Assembly (NCBI GenBank): GCA_032252755.1
Contig: JAVUPY010000080.1
Location: forward strand, 1-63,412
Source of the DNA: Terriglobia bacterium
GTDB lineage: Bacteria > Acidobacteriota > Terriglobia > Terriglobales > Acidobacteriaceae
Direction of reading: 5' to 3'
Length of the DNA: 63,412 nucleotides
Shown here: positions 7,602 to 16,234 of the stretch, one piece after another
Numbering within the stretch: the first letter of the stretch is position 1
How the letters are laid out: the number at the start of each line of letters is the position of its first letter
Program-made: the position numbers and the translations under genes
The notes under the pieces: generated by a model
What the model was told of the DNA's origin: nothing
Database searches by the model: none
The model's input: the letters and a program-made list of their open reading frames with translations, nothing else

Positions 7602-9161
7602 TTACCTCAGCGCCTCTGCAATTCCTCCCCGCGTGATCAGTTCCACCACCCGCGCCATATCCGGAGCCAGCGAGCGGTCATGCTCCATCATCTTCGCCGC
7701 GCCGCGAATCGCCGACAGGGCCTGTTGTGCGCGCTTGCTCGGCTTCATTGGGGCGAGAATGTCTAAAGCTTGTGCTGCCGCCAGGGCTTCGATTGCGAGC
7801 ACGTTGCGCGCATTCGCGACCACCCGCTTGAGTTTCAGCGCCCCTGCCATGCCCATCGAAACGTAGTCTTCCTTGTTGCCCGAGGTCGTAATCGAATCTG
7901 CGGAGGCCGGGTGCGCCAGAACCTTGTTTTCGCTTACCAGCGCCGCCGCCGTGACCTGCGGCATCATGAAGCCCGAGTTCAATCCCGCCGTTGGCGCCAG
8001 GAATGGCGGCAGACCTTCGTTGAGCGACGGGTTCACCAGTCGCTCGATCCGCCTCTCGCTAATCCCCGCCAGGGCCGTCAGGGCAATCGCCATAAAATCG
8101 AGTGCGAACGCCAACGGTTCACCGTGGAAGTTTCCGCCTGAAATGACATCTCCGCGCACGGCGGCGTCTTGATTCCTCTTTTCTCCGGGCTGTTTCCCTT
8201 CCGCGAATACCAGCGGATTATCGACCGCCGAGTTCATCTCGATCTCGAAGACCGCACGTGCATTGGCTAGTGTGTCGCGCACGGCGCCGTGCACCTGCGG
8301 AATGCACCGCAACGAGTATGCGTCCTGCACCCTCTTATGCTCGGGGCCCCGATGCGATTCGCGAATCTGGCTGCCCTCGAGCATCCGCCGCATATGGGCC
8401 GCAACCGTCAGTTGTCCCGGGTGCGGTCGCACGCGATGGATGCGCTCGTCGAACGCCGCGTCTGTTCCGCGCAGCGCGTCCAGCGACATCGATCCCAGCA
8501 CGTCGGCCGTATCCGCCAGCGTCTCGGCCTCGATCAATGCCAGCGTGCCCACGGCCAGCATGCATTGCGTACCGTTGATCAGCGAGATTGCTTCCTTGGC
8601 GTCGAGCACTACCGGCTTGACCTGCGCCTTCTTGAGCGCATCGGCGCCGCTCATCCGTCTGCCTTCGAAGATCGCTTCACCTTCGCCGATCAACACCAGC
8701 GCGAGATGCGCGAGAGGCGCGAGATCTCCTGACGCCCCTACCGACCCCTGTGACGGGATGACCGGATGCACGCCGCGGTTCAGCATCTCGCAAAGCGTAT
8801 CGATGATGATTGGCCGCACGCCGCTGAAACCCTTGGCGAGCGAATTCGCACGCAGCAGCATCATGGCGCGTGCTTCGGACTCGGACAGCGGATCTCCGAC
8901 GCCGACCGCGTGCGAGCGCACCAGGTTGACCTGCAACTCGCGGACCTGCTCATGTGAAATGCGAACGTCCGACAACTGTCCGACGCCGGTTGTAATTGCG
9001 TAGGCGACCTGGTCCTTGGCGACAAGGTCATCAACAACCGCGCGCGCGGTTTCTACTGCCTGCCGCGCATCGGGCGCCAGCAATACCGGGAGTTTGTCAT
9101 AAACCACGCGCCGAAGATCTTCGAGAGAGAGGTCGTTTCCGTTGATATGAAGTGCAGGCAT
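7602..9161 (-). CDS. hutH: Histidine ammonia-lyase
   Basis: Deaminates L-histidine to urocanate, the first step of histidine catabolism. The Ala-Ser-Gly triad that forms the MIO cofactor is at residues 143-145 (SVGASGDLAPLAH), and the catalytic Tyr is in YAITTGVG. The substrate-selectivity pair is Ser-His (RSHAVGVG, about residues 83-84), as in histidine rather than tyrosine or phenylalanine lyases. The length of 519 is normal. No hutU, hutI or hutG is in the window. The gene opens the minus-strand catabolic run on its downstream side, and its leader lies in a repeat. Confidence 0.95.
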   Translation of the reverse strand: MPALHINGNDLSLEDLRRVVYDKLPVLLAPDARQAVETARAVVDDLVAKDQVAYAITTGVGQLSDVRISHEQVRELQVNLVRSHAVGVGDPLSESEARAMMLLRANSLAKGFSGVRPIIIDTLCEMLNRGVHPVIPSQGSVGASGDLAPLAHLALVLIGEGEAIFEGRRMSGADALKKAQVKPVVLDAKEAISLINGTQCMLAVGTLALIEAETLADTADVLGSMSLDALRGTDAAFDERIHRVRPHPGQLTVAAHMRRMLEGSQIRESHRGPEHKRVQDAYSLRCIPQVHGAVRDTLANARAVFEIEMNSAVDNPLVFAEGKQPGEKRNQDAAVRGDVISGGNFHGEPLAFALDFMAIALTALAGISERRIERLVNPSLNEGLPPFLAPTAGLNSGFMMPQVTAAALVSENKVLAHPASADSITTSGNKEDYVSMGMAGALKLKRVVANARNVLAIEALAAAQALDILAPMKPSKRAQQALSAIRGAAKMMEHDRSLAPDMARVVELITRGGIAEALR

Positions 9162-9180
9162 AAGAAAGCGTTCTTCGTTG

Positions 9181-9312
9181 TTAATTCTTCGTTCTTCGTA
9201 AAAGAGGAAAGAAGAAGGAGTGTGATGCTGCGCGAATTGCCTATTCTAGACTTCGGAGCGGAAAACCCAAAGCAGTTGATCCCGACGAAGAACGAGGTAT
9301 GAAGAACTAATT
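9181..9312. repeat. Inverted-repeat spacer element between hutH and thioesterase
   Basis: The left arm TTAATTCTTCGTTCTTCGT (9181-9199) and a right arm starting ACGAAGAACGAGG at 9285 and continuing to GAAGAACTAA are imperfect inverted repeats built from a short TTCTTCG unit. They flank about 85 nt without coding signal. The right arm includes the stop codon of the thioesterase gene (9307-9309). Confidence 0.6.
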
Positions 9313-9741
9313 CCCCATCGCCTTCGTAAATGGCGCCATGTACTTCTCCGGAAGCGGCGTCTTCTGCATATCCGGACCAACTACGATGTGAACGCTCTCG
9401 CCTTCGGCAAGCAACGCGCCGTCTTCATCGCGCAGAATCTCGTAGAAGAAATGGATTACGTAGCCACGTAGATTGACGATTCTCGTGCGAATACGGATCA
9501 GGTCGTCGTATCTCGCCGGAGCCTTGTACCGGCACTTTACCTCGGCGACCGGCAGGTGGTAGCCGTCCTTCTCCATCTCGCGATAGGTGAATCCGAGCGA
9601 CCGCAACAATTCAACGCGCCCCACCTCCATCCAGATGACGAAGTTCGAGTGATAGACCACGCCCATCTGGTCGGTCTCGGCATAGCGAACCCGAAGCTGG
9701 GTTTCGGCGGCAAAGGCATCGGCATGTGCGTGAGGAGTCAT
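9307..9741 (-). CDS. Hot-dog acyl-CoA thioesterase (YbgC/FadM class)
   Basis: A 144-residue hot-dog-fold thioesterase that hydrolyses acyl-CoA. The family's N-terminal motif is intact: Asp24 in RYAETDQMGVVYHSNF, where that Asp is the usual catalytic residue. The ATG at 9741 (MTPHAHAD) was chosen; the longer frame to 9816 simply translates the palindromic repeat at 9747. It is followed by hutH and preceded by an enoyl-CoA hydratase gene, so a housekeeping role in releasing CoA during acyl-CoA catabolism is plausible. The exact substrate is unknown. Confidence 0.9.
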   Translation of the reverse strand: MTPHAHADAFAAETQLRVRYAETDQMGVVYHSNFVIWMEVGRVELLRSLGFTYREMEKDGYHLPVAEVKCRYKAPARYDDLIRIRTRIVNLRGYVIHFFYEILRDEDGALLAEGESVHIVVGPDMQKTPLPEKYMAPFTKAMGN

Positions 9742-9746
9742 GACGG

Positions 9747-9879
9747 ATTGACGATTGACGATTTGAAAAACAAATGACGAATGTCGAATGTCGGAATGAC
9801 GAATGAAGGTCTCCATCCTGCAGATGTTTTTCTATTCGTCATTTCGACATTCTCTTTAGCGCAATCGTCAATCGTCAAT
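9747..9879. repeat. Nested palindromic repeat element (133 nt)
   Basis: The outer arms ATTGACGATTGACGATT (9747-9763) and AATCGTCAATCGTCAAT (9863-9879) are perfect 17-bp inverted repeats. Inside them, GAATGTCGGAATGACGAAT (9786-9804) and ATTCGTCATTTCGACATTC (9834-9852) are 19-bp inverted repeats with one mismatch. Each arm is itself two short direct repeats. The element fills the gap between the thioesterase start and the enoyl-CoA hydratase, and its right end is the first base of the hydratase stop codon. Confidence 0.8.
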
Positions 9880-10661
9880 TATTTTTCGCTCCACTTCGGC
9901 TTGCGCTTCTCCAGGAACGACGATATCCCTTCCTTGAAGTCCGCCGTCTGGCGAATTCTCGCGTTGGCATCGACGGCGGCACGAATGCGCGTGTTCAATT
10001 CGTCGAAGGTGTATCCCGAGAGAAGTTGCTTGGTGGCCAGCAGCGATTCCGGAGAGTTCTCCAGCAGTTGCGCGGCCAATTCGCGCGCACTATCCAGCAC
10101 CTTGTCCGGCGAGACCACCCGCGTCACCAGTCCCATTCGCTGCGCTTCTCCCGCATCCACGATCCGCCCGGTCAGCAGCAGATCCCGTGCGACCTTCTCG
10201 CCCACCTGCTTGACTAGGAATGTCGAGACAATCGCCGGCAGGAACCCGATCTTCACTTCTGTATACCCGAACTTCGCCTCCGCCGATGCGATGGTGAAAT
10301 CGCACAGCGTGGCGATTCCGCAACCGCCGGCAATGGCCGCTCCGTTCACTGCCGCGATGGTGGGCTTCGGGAACTCGTAGATTGAGCGGAAGAGCAGCGC
10401 CATTGTCTGGGAGTCTTTCAGGTTCTGCTCCGGCGTGAGACCGGTCAGCGCTTTCAACTCGTCCAGGTCCATTCCCGCGCAGAACGCCTTGCCCGCACCA
10501 GTCAGAATCAAAACCTGCGCCGCCGACTTCTCCACCTCGGTCAACGCCCTCAGCAACTCATCGATCAGTTGATAACTGATCGCATTGCGCTTCTCCGCGC
10601 GATTGAAAGTAATCGTCGCAAGCCGGCCATCGAACTGAAGTAGTAGCGTTTCGTAGCTCAT
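9879..10661 (-). CDS. Enoyl-CoA hydratase/isomerase (crotonase family), possible methylglutaconyl-CoA hydratase
   Basis: A crotonase-fold enzyme of 260 residues. The oxyanion-hole segments are visible: GAGKAFCAGMDLDEL and AAVNGAAIAGGCGIATLCD. The acid positions for hydration are consistent with a hydratase but cannot be verified by eye. Its place directly upstream of an HMG-CoA lyase gene and near an MCC-type carboxyltransferase suggests 3-methylglutaconyl-CoA hydratase in leucine breakdown; this is inference. The ATG at 10661 gives MSYETLLLQFDG; the longer frame only translates the repeat upstream. Confidence 0.88.
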   Translation of the reverse strand: MSYETLLLQFDGRLATITFNRAEKRNAISYQLIDELLRALTEVEKSAAQVLILTGAGKAFCAGMDLDELKALTGLTPEQNLKDSQTMALLFRSIYEFPKPTIAAVNGAAIAGGCGIATLCDFTIASAEAKFGYTEVKIGFLPAIVSTFLVKQVGEKVARDLLLTGRIVDAGEAQRMGLVTRVVSPDKVLDSARELAAQLLENSPESLLATKQLLSGYTFDELNTRIRAAVDANARIRQTADFKEGISSFLEKRKPKWSEK

Positions 10662-10668
10662 GTGAATG

Positions 10669-10742
10669 GTGCCATCGTGCAATCGTGCCGTTGTGCGATC
10701 GAACCGCAATGGCTCGATGGCACGTTGATGCGACGGCACGAT
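10669..10742. repeat. Degenerate repeat with two crossing inverted pairs
   Basis: GTGCCATCG (10669-10677) is the exact inverse of CGATGGCAC (10715-10723). ATCGTGCCGTTG (10682-10693) is the inverse of CGACGGCACGAT (10731-10742) with one wobble. The pairs cross (A-B-A'-B'), so the two stems compete or form a pseudoknot. The element fills the 82-nt gap between the hydratase start and the HMG-CoA lyase stop. Confidence 0.6.
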
Positions 10743-10743
10743 C

Positions 10744-11601
10744 TCAATACTGCCTCCCGATTTCCTCGCTCGCCTTAATCAACTGATCCAGCGGTTTCCG
10801 TATCGCCAATCCCACTCCGCGGCTTTCCAGCGCCTCGATGACAATCTCCGTCGGAATATTTCCAACGAGTTTGTCTCCCGCGAATGGGCAACCGCCCAAT
10901 CCGCCGATCGCCGAATCGAATCGCCGAATCCCAGCATCATATGCCGCCAGAACTTTTGGGGCCGCGTCGCTGCGCCGCGAGTGCAAGTGCACGCCCGTAT
11001 CGAATCCCTCAAAGCGCTCCACCGCCTCGCGCGTAAGCGCCGCAATCTGCTCCGGCGTGGCCACTCCCACGGTGTCCGCCAGCGATATCGACATGACGCC
11101 CAGGTCAGAGATGTTCTCCATCGCTTGCATCACCTCGTCGATGCTCCACGGATCGCCATACGGATTGCCGAACGCCATCGAGATATACACGACCATATCC
11201 AGGCCGGCCTCGTCAGCTTTCTTGTAGATGGCCTCCAGCGCGTCGTAATTTTCCTCCGGAGTCTGGTTCTGATTGCGCTTCAAAAAAGTCTCGGAGAGCG
11301 AGTATGGAAACCCGATTGTCCGCACCGCTTGCGTCGCAATTGCGCGTTCGGCCCCCCTCTCGTTCACCACGATCCCGATGATCTCGACATCGTCGGACAT
11401 ATCGAGCAGTTCCAGAACTTTTTCGCTGTCGGCCATCTGCGGCACAGCCTTGGGCGAGACGAAACTCACCGCGTCGATGTGCCTGAACCCTGCGCTCACC
11501 AGCGCTTTCAGGTAGTTCGTCTTCAACTCTGCCGGTATCTGGTTTTCGAGTCCCTGCCAGGCGTCGCGAGGGCACTCAATCAATTTGACGGAATCAGCCA
11601 T
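10744..11601 (-). CDS. mvaB: Hydroxymethylglutaryl-CoA lyase
   Basis: Cleaves HMG-CoA to acetoacetate and acetyl-CoA, the last step of leucine degradation. The 285-residue TIM-barrel protein opens with VKLIECPRDAWQG, the family's first strand. It carries the conserved HLHSRRSDA metal segment and a late GGLGGCPFAGDKLVGN loop with the active-site Cys. That loop differs from the textbook GGCPYAPGATGN form. It is cotranscribed with the upstream TPR gene or the carboxyltransferase on the minus strand. Acetoacetate produced here could feed the thiolase at 30951. Confidence 0.92.
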   Translation of the reverse strand: MADSVKLIECPRDAWQGLENQIPAELKTNYLKALVSAGFRHIDAVSFVSPKAVPQMADSEKVLELLDMSDDVEIIGIVVNERGAERAIATQAVRTIGFPYSLSETFLKRNQNQTPEENYDALEAIYKKADEAGLDMVVYISMAFGNPYGDPWSIDEVMQAMENISDLGVMSISLADTVGVATPEQIAALTREAVERFEGFDTGVHLHSRRSDAAPKVLAAYDAGIRRFDSAIGGLGGCPFAGDKLVGNIPTEIVIEALESRGVGLAIRKPLDQLIKASEEIGRQY

Positions 11602-11659
11602 GGCATTTGCGCAATTCGCGCAGCAATATCCTAAAGCATCGGCTCGTCTTGTGCAGGAA

Positions 11660-13972
11660 TTACGAGGCTTGCAGAGATTCCATGAAGCGGGTTCTCAGAT
11701 CGTCGTCCGTCAGGCTGTGTGCCAAGACAACATCTTGTGGTAAAGCCGTGCGATCCTCGTCGGAACTGACGCCCACCAGGATTGACCCAAACATGTATTT
11801 CTCCACCTGGGCCGAGGTGTACATCTGTACCGGCGTAAGTCCGTCCAGCGCATCGCCGTCGATCAACAACACGTCGGCGCGCCGCTTGCGCATTGAACTC
11901 ATCGCCAGGTCCCAGAAGGTGAACGTGCGAACATCCGCGCCCGCCGCCTTCAAAACGGTGCGATAGTGGCTCACCATCACGCCACAACCGACGATCACAA
12001 TATTCGCCTCGTTCAGCGCGCGCGCGATCTCCGGTTCCGGGGCATGAGCCACACGAACAGCCCTCCCGCTTCCATTACCGTTCGGGGATAACTGCGGTAT
12101 GTCCGTCTCTTCCGGTTCGTGCGCCTTGATAGGCTCCGGCGGTTCCTCGGCCTGTCCATCGCCGGCCCGTTCCAACGCGCGCTGCAGTACTTGTGTGAAC
12201 GGCCGGGACGGTGGCGGCTCCTCCGGGGGTGAAGGTTTCTCCGAAGCCGGCGTCAGAGGATTCGGTGCATCCGACGGCACAACCACGTCGTCCGGAGCAT
12301 CCAGGAATGGCGACAGCGGTCGCAGCGGCACAATTTGTGACATCGGGTTGGCGGCAGATTCAGGCTCGTCCTGCTGAATGGATTTCGCGAGGTCCGGGTT
12401 TGAAAGGTCGCGCCACCACGGCCGCTCCGGTGCTGCAGCACCACGACGTCTTCGCGGCGTTCTCGGCGCCTCGGCCTCCTGTGAAACTGGCAACTCTGCC
12501 CGCGGAGTTTCCACATTCTGCGCGGATGCTGCTGCCGAACCTTCGACTGCCGCGGTCATCGCCTGTGCAGGTGCAGCCTGCGGTTCCGTTTCAACTTCCG
12601 GCTCCGATGGTTTTGGCGCCGGCAGCAATTCCGAGAGCGGCAGAGGTTCCGCCTGCATCTTCGACGCTGGCTCTACCGGTCGATACGATCTCGCCGGCTT
12701 CTCAACCCGGGGCGGTCGCGAGAACTCTTCCAACCTCGCCCATTGTTCCACCGGATTCGGCGCCGGTGTGGCTTCGGCCAGGCGCGCCGCGACCACCGTT
12801 TTGCCCTCTTTCTTATTTCGCACGGTCGGCAGGAAGAAAAGGAAGAATGCGGCGACCACGAACACCGACACCAGCACCGCCAGCCCCATTCCGATAACCC
12901 ACAGATTGCTGTGTCCCGGCTGCGAATTGCCATTGGTCGGCGCCGGACTGGATGCCTGCGGCTTCTTTGCCGATTCGCTCGCCTCATCCACTAACGGCAA
13001 TGGGGGATTCCATGCGGTAGTCGTATTCCCCCGGCTCTTGTCGTTTGTGCGTTTGATTGTTGGCGCCAGGATCGGCCACTCCGGGGCACCCGCGCTGACA
13101 TCGCCTGTGAAAATATTCACCGCACCCAGCCGCTTGAGAGCGTCCCGAACCTCGGCAACTTCCGGGTGACGCGAATTGGCCCGCTCCAGCATCGGAAGGG
13201 CCTCACTCTTTCGGTCGCTCCAGATGAGCGAGAAGCCCTGACCCACCAGCGCATCGTAGTTCCCCGGATCCACGACGAGCGCTTTCTGATATTGCTCCAG
13301 CGCCAGTTGCTGGTTTCCCTGCCACGAATAAACCTTCCCCAGCCCAATGAGCGCGTCCGTGTTATCCGGGTACCACCTCAGGACCATCCGATACTGGTCC
13401 TTCGCCGCCGCATACTGCCGCTGATACAGGAGATTGCGCGCGTATTCCACACGCAGTTCCGGGTCATTCGGATTTTGCTGCAGAGCAGCCGAGAGCAACC
13501 GGGATCCCTCGCCGTACTGGCCCAAATCCCGCAGCGCCGCAGCCATCCCGAGCACGTACGGTTGGCTGTCCGGATTCTTCCTCAGCAGGTAGTCGTACTG
13601 CGCCGCGGCCCGGTCCGGTTCGCCGAGTTGCAGCAAAACCCCGCCGAGGCGCTCGCGGCTCGAAAGATCGCTGGAGTTCTGATCGACTGCACGCTGCAGC
13701 CAATCAGCACCGGCCTTCAGGTTGGGATGGGTTGCGCGGATATTCGCTTCGGCGATGTTCCGGCAGCGCCAGTTGCTGATCTTGAGATTCGGATTTGCGG
13801 CTAGAACTCCTTGGTAGATTGACTGGGCGATATCGAACCGCCCCTGGCCGAGCGCCGTGTCTCCGCGCTGCAGCGTCGTCTCCGGGTCCTCAAACTGCCC
13901 AAAAGCGTGCAGGCAGGTGAGGAGCAGGAGGACGCCGGCACAACGACGCAAGCGCGACCCCAGCCCTAGCAA
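11660..13972 (-). CDS. TPR protein with single membrane helix and receiver-like C-terminal domain
   Basis: A 770-residue protein with four parts: a signal-like N-terminus (residues 1-25), six or so TPR repeats (about 30-285), one membrane helix (357-382), and a long Pro/Glu-rich cytoplasmic linker (390-650). The C-terminal alpha/beta domain of about 115 residues begins NIVIVGCGVMVSHYR and has ADVLLIDGDAL where a response regulator would have its phospho-Asp strand. I do not recognise the whole architecture. The topology suggests TPRs outside and the receiver-like domain inside, linking envelope assembly to a cytoplasmic signal. The start is TTG with a GGAGGGGGAG ribosome site directly upstream. 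It interrupts a leucine-degradation run. Confidence 0.8.
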   Translation of the reverse strand: MLGLGSRLRRCAGVLLLLTCLHAFGQFEDPETTLQRGDTALGQGRFDIAQSIYQGVLAANPNLKISNWRCRNIAEANIRATHPNLKAGADWLQRAVDQNSSDLSSRERLGGVLLQLGEPDRAAAQYDYLLRKNPDSQPYVLGMAAALRDLGQYGEGSRLLSAALQQNPNDPELRVEYARNLLYQRQYAAAKDQYRMVLRWYPDNTDALIGLGKVYSWQGNQQLALEQYQKALVVDPGNYDALVGQGFSLIWSDRKSEALPMLERANSRHPEVAEVRDALKRLGAVNIFTGDVSAGAPEWPILAPTIKRTNDKSRGNTTTAWNPPLPLVDEASESAKKPQASSPAPTNGNSQPGHSNLWVIGMGLAVLVSVFVVAAFFLFFLPTVRNKKEGKTVVAARLAEATPAPNPVEQWARLEEFSRPPRVEKPARSYRPVEPASKMQAEPLPLSELLPAPKPSEPEVETEPQAAPAQAMTAAVEGSAAASAQNVETPRAELPVSQEAEAPRTPRRRRGAAAPERPWWRDLSNPDLAKSIQQDEPESAANPMSQIVPLRPLSPFLDAPDDVVVPSDAPNPLTPASEKPSPPEEPPPSRPFTQVLQRALERAGDGQAEEPPEPIKAHEPEETDIPQLSPNGNGSGRAVRVAHAPEPEIARALNEANIVIVGCGVMVSHYRTVLKAAGADVRTFTFWDLAMSSMRKRRADVLLIDGDALDGLTPVQMYTSAQVEKYMFGSILVGVSSDEDRTALPQDVVLAHSLTDDDLRTRFMESLQAS

Positions 13973-14063
13973 ATCTCCCCCTCCAGGATGTACCGTTTTC
14001 CTTCGACTCAGAATACCGCGTTTGCGAGATAACGTAGTACGGAAACCGCTAATTTACAAGCTC

Positions 14064-14369
14064 TTACCGTCGATAAACGCCCCGCCAGGCAAAGACTAAG
14101 GTAATCATCGCGGCCGCGAGGGCGAGTTCAAAATAGAGCACTAAAAGGCGGTTCTTGGGGAGCAATTCGCCCATAGCCGAGGCGAGCACCAGAACGGCGG
14201 CGAATGCCGTGCACGGAACTTGCACCAGTCCGCAGGAGAGTCCTACTTTCAGCAGGATAGGAAACGTGACGCCGGCCCGAAGCGTGGCCGTCGCCGCAAA
14301 ACACACCCACGCAGGCGCCAGCAACACCTGCGCAATCCAGAAGAAAAGGGCCCCCTGCCGTGAATTCAT
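14064..14369 (-). CDS. Small integral membrane protein, unknown function
   Basis: A 101-residue protein with three probable membrane helices (residues 8-27, 39-64 and 77-95), starting MNSRQGALFFWIAQ at an ATG. It lies 21 nt downstream of the carboxyltransferase gene in the same direction, so it is probably cotranscribed. I do not recognise the family. It ends 91 nt before the TPR gene begins. Confidence 0.7.
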   Translation of the reverse strand: MNSRQGALFFWIAQVLLAPAWVCFAATATLRAGVTFPILLKVGLSCGLVQVPCTAFAAVLVLASAMGELLPKNRLLVLYFELALAAAMITLVFAWRGVYRR

Positions 14370-14390
14370 TTTTCGCTTTATGTCGCCGCG

Positions 14391-16088
14391 CTACGTCTGC
14401 AATATCCCCACCCGAAACGGCGGCACCTCCGGATTATGTCTCGCCGCTCTCAGCGCCCACGTAATCGCGTCCCGCGTCTCGATCGGGTCGATAATCTTGT
14501 CGATCCACAGGCGCGCCGCTCCATACCGCGGATCCATTTGCCTCGCATAAGTGTCGCGCACCGACTCGAACAGTTCCTTCTTGTCCTGGTCGGTCAGCTT
14601 TTTGCCCTCGCGCTCCAGTTGCTTGATCTTGATTTCAACCAGCGTGCCCGCTGCCGACTCGCCGCTCATGACGGAATACCGCGCGCTCGGCCAGGCAAAT
14701 ACAAACCGTGGATCGTAGGCTTTGCCGCACATCGCATAGTGTCCCGCGCCGAATGATCCACCGATGATGACCGTGATCTTCGGCACCACCGAGTTCGAAA
14801 CCGCGTTCACCATCTTCGCCCCGGCGCGAATGATGCCGCTCCACTCCGCGTCCTTGCCCACCATGAAGCCGTTCACGTCGTGCAGAAACACCAGCGGCAC
14901 CAGGTTCTGGTTGCAGTCCATGATGAACCGTGCCGCCTTCTCCGCCGACTCGGTGTAAATCACGCCGCCGAACTCCATCCGCTTGTTGCCGTTGTGATCC
15001 ACCTGGTGGACGTGTTTTTTCTGGTTGGCCACGATCCCGACCGCGTAGCCGCCAATCCGCGCATATCCGCAGATCACCGTCTCGCCATACTCCGGCTTGT
15101 ACTCGTCAAACTGCGAGCCATCGACGATGCGAGCGATCACCTGCTTCATGTCGTACTGCTTCGACGGGTCCGGGTCGTAGATGCCATACAACTCCTCCGC
15201 CGCATACAGAGGCGCCTCGACCTTTTCCGCGCGATGAAACGGAGCCGGAGTACGGTATCCCATCTTGTCCACCAGCGAGCGAATGCGCTCGATACACGCC
15301 TCATCGTTCGGCTCCTTGAAATCAACGGTGCCGGAAATCGATGCATGCATCGTTGCCCCGCCCAATTCCTCCGCCGAACTCTTCTGCCCAATCGCCGCCT
15401 GCACCAGAGCCGGCCCAGCGAGGAACAGCCCCGAGCCCTCGGTCATCAAAATGTGGTCGCACATCACCGGGAGGTACGCGCCTCCAGCCACGCACATGCC
15501 CATGATGGCCGTGATCTGCGGAATTCCCAACGCCGACATCACCGCGTTGTTGCGAAACACGCGCCCGAAATCGTCGGTGTCTGGGAAAACATCTTCCTGC
15601 AAGGGCAGGAAGACCCCCGCCGAATCGACGAGATAAATCGTCGGCAGTCGGTTCTCGATGGCGATGTTCTGCGCGCGGATCACCTTCTTCGTCGTCGTCG
15701 GGAAGAATGCGCCCGCCTTCACCGTCGCGTCGTTGGCGATGATCATGAAAAGCCGGTCGCGCACGCGACCAAGCCCGGTGATCACCCCCGCCGCCGGCGC
15801 TCCGCCCCACTCCTCGTACATCTCGTGAGCCGCATACAGACTCAGTTCAAAGAACTCCACGCCCGGGTCGAGCAGCTTCGCCAGCCGCTCCCGTGCCGTC
15901 AGCCGACCCTTCTTGTGCTGCGACTCAATCGCACGCTGGCCGCCACCCTCGAGAATCTTCTCCTCCTGGTTGCGAATCTCGGCCATCTTGTGCGCCAGCT
16001 CGCGCATGTTGATCTCATACCGCTTGCTGGAAGGATCGACTGTATTGGGAATGACGTTGGTGGGAACGGTCGTAATCTTATCCGCCAT
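14391..16088 (-). CDS. mccB: Acyl-CoA carboxylase carboxyltransferase subunit, methylcrotonyl-CoA type
   Basis: A 565-residue biotin-dependent carboxyltransferase. The segments LVDSAGVFLPLQEDVFPD, MCVAGGAYLPVMCD and GQKSSAEELGGATMH are those of the beta subunit of 3-methylcrotonyl-CoA carboxylase rather than of propionyl-CoA carboxylase. The enzyme moves CO2 from carboxybiotin to 3-methylcrotonyl-CoA in leucine breakdown. With the HMG-CoA lyase and two enoyl-CoA hydratases it makes a leucine-degradation block. The biotin carboxylase subunit and isovaleryl-CoA dehydrogenase are not in the window, so the alpha subunit must be elsewhere. Geranyl-CoA carboxylase is the main alternative. Confidence 0.93.
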   Translation of the reverse strand: MADKITTVPTNVIPNTVDPSSKRYEINMRELAHKMAEIRNQEEKILEGGGQRAIESQHKKGRLTARERLAKLLDPGVEFFELSLYAAHEMYEEWGGAPAAGVITGLGRVRDRLFMIIANDATVKAGAFFPTTTKKVIRAQNIAIENRLPTIYLVDSAGVFLPLQEDVFPDTDDFGRVFRNNAVMSALGIPQITAIMGMCVAGGAYLPVMCDHILMTEGSGLFLAGPALVQAAIGQKSSAEELGGATMHASISGTVDFKEPNDEACIERIRSLVDKMGYRTPAPFHRAEKVEAPLYAAEELYGIYDPDPSKQYDMKQVIARIVDGSQFDEYKPEYGETVICGYARIGGYAVGIVANQKKHVHQVDHNGNKRMEFGGVIYTESAEKAARFIMDCNQNLVPLVFLHDVNGFMVGKDAEWSGIIRAGAKMVNAVSNSVVPKITVIIGGSFGAGHYAMCGKAYDPRFVFAWPSARYSVMSGESAAGTLVEIKIKQLEREGKKLTDQDKKELFESVRDTYARQMDPRYGAARLWIDKIIDPIETRDAITWALRAARHNPEVPPFRVGILQT

Positions 16089-16150
16089 GAATCACCTTAT
16101 GACTGCATAAGTAACCGATAAGCGTAAATGACACAGGGAAGGGGTGCAAC

Positions 16151-16234
16151 AACGGCAAAACGGCAAAGGGGCAAAGCTGAAAAGGGCCGGATCGAACCAA
16201 CTTCAGATTTCTTCGTGCCTTCGTGCCTTTGTGG
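16151..16234. repeat. Short degenerate direct repeats after the carboxyltransferase gene
   Basis: Two blocks lie here: CGGCAAAA/CGGCAAAG/GGCAAAGC at about 16153-16177, and CTTCGTGCCTTCGTGCC followed by TTTGTGG at 16211-16234. The second block runs into the enoyl-CoA hydratase coding end and is translated as TTKARRHEE on the minus strand. The hydratase stop codon (16203-16205) lies just beside it. Confidence 0.65.

Noticed and set aside
9742-9816. N-terminal 25-residue extension of the thioesterase
   Set aside because: It is a translation of the palindromic repeat; the ATG at 9741 gives the normal family length.
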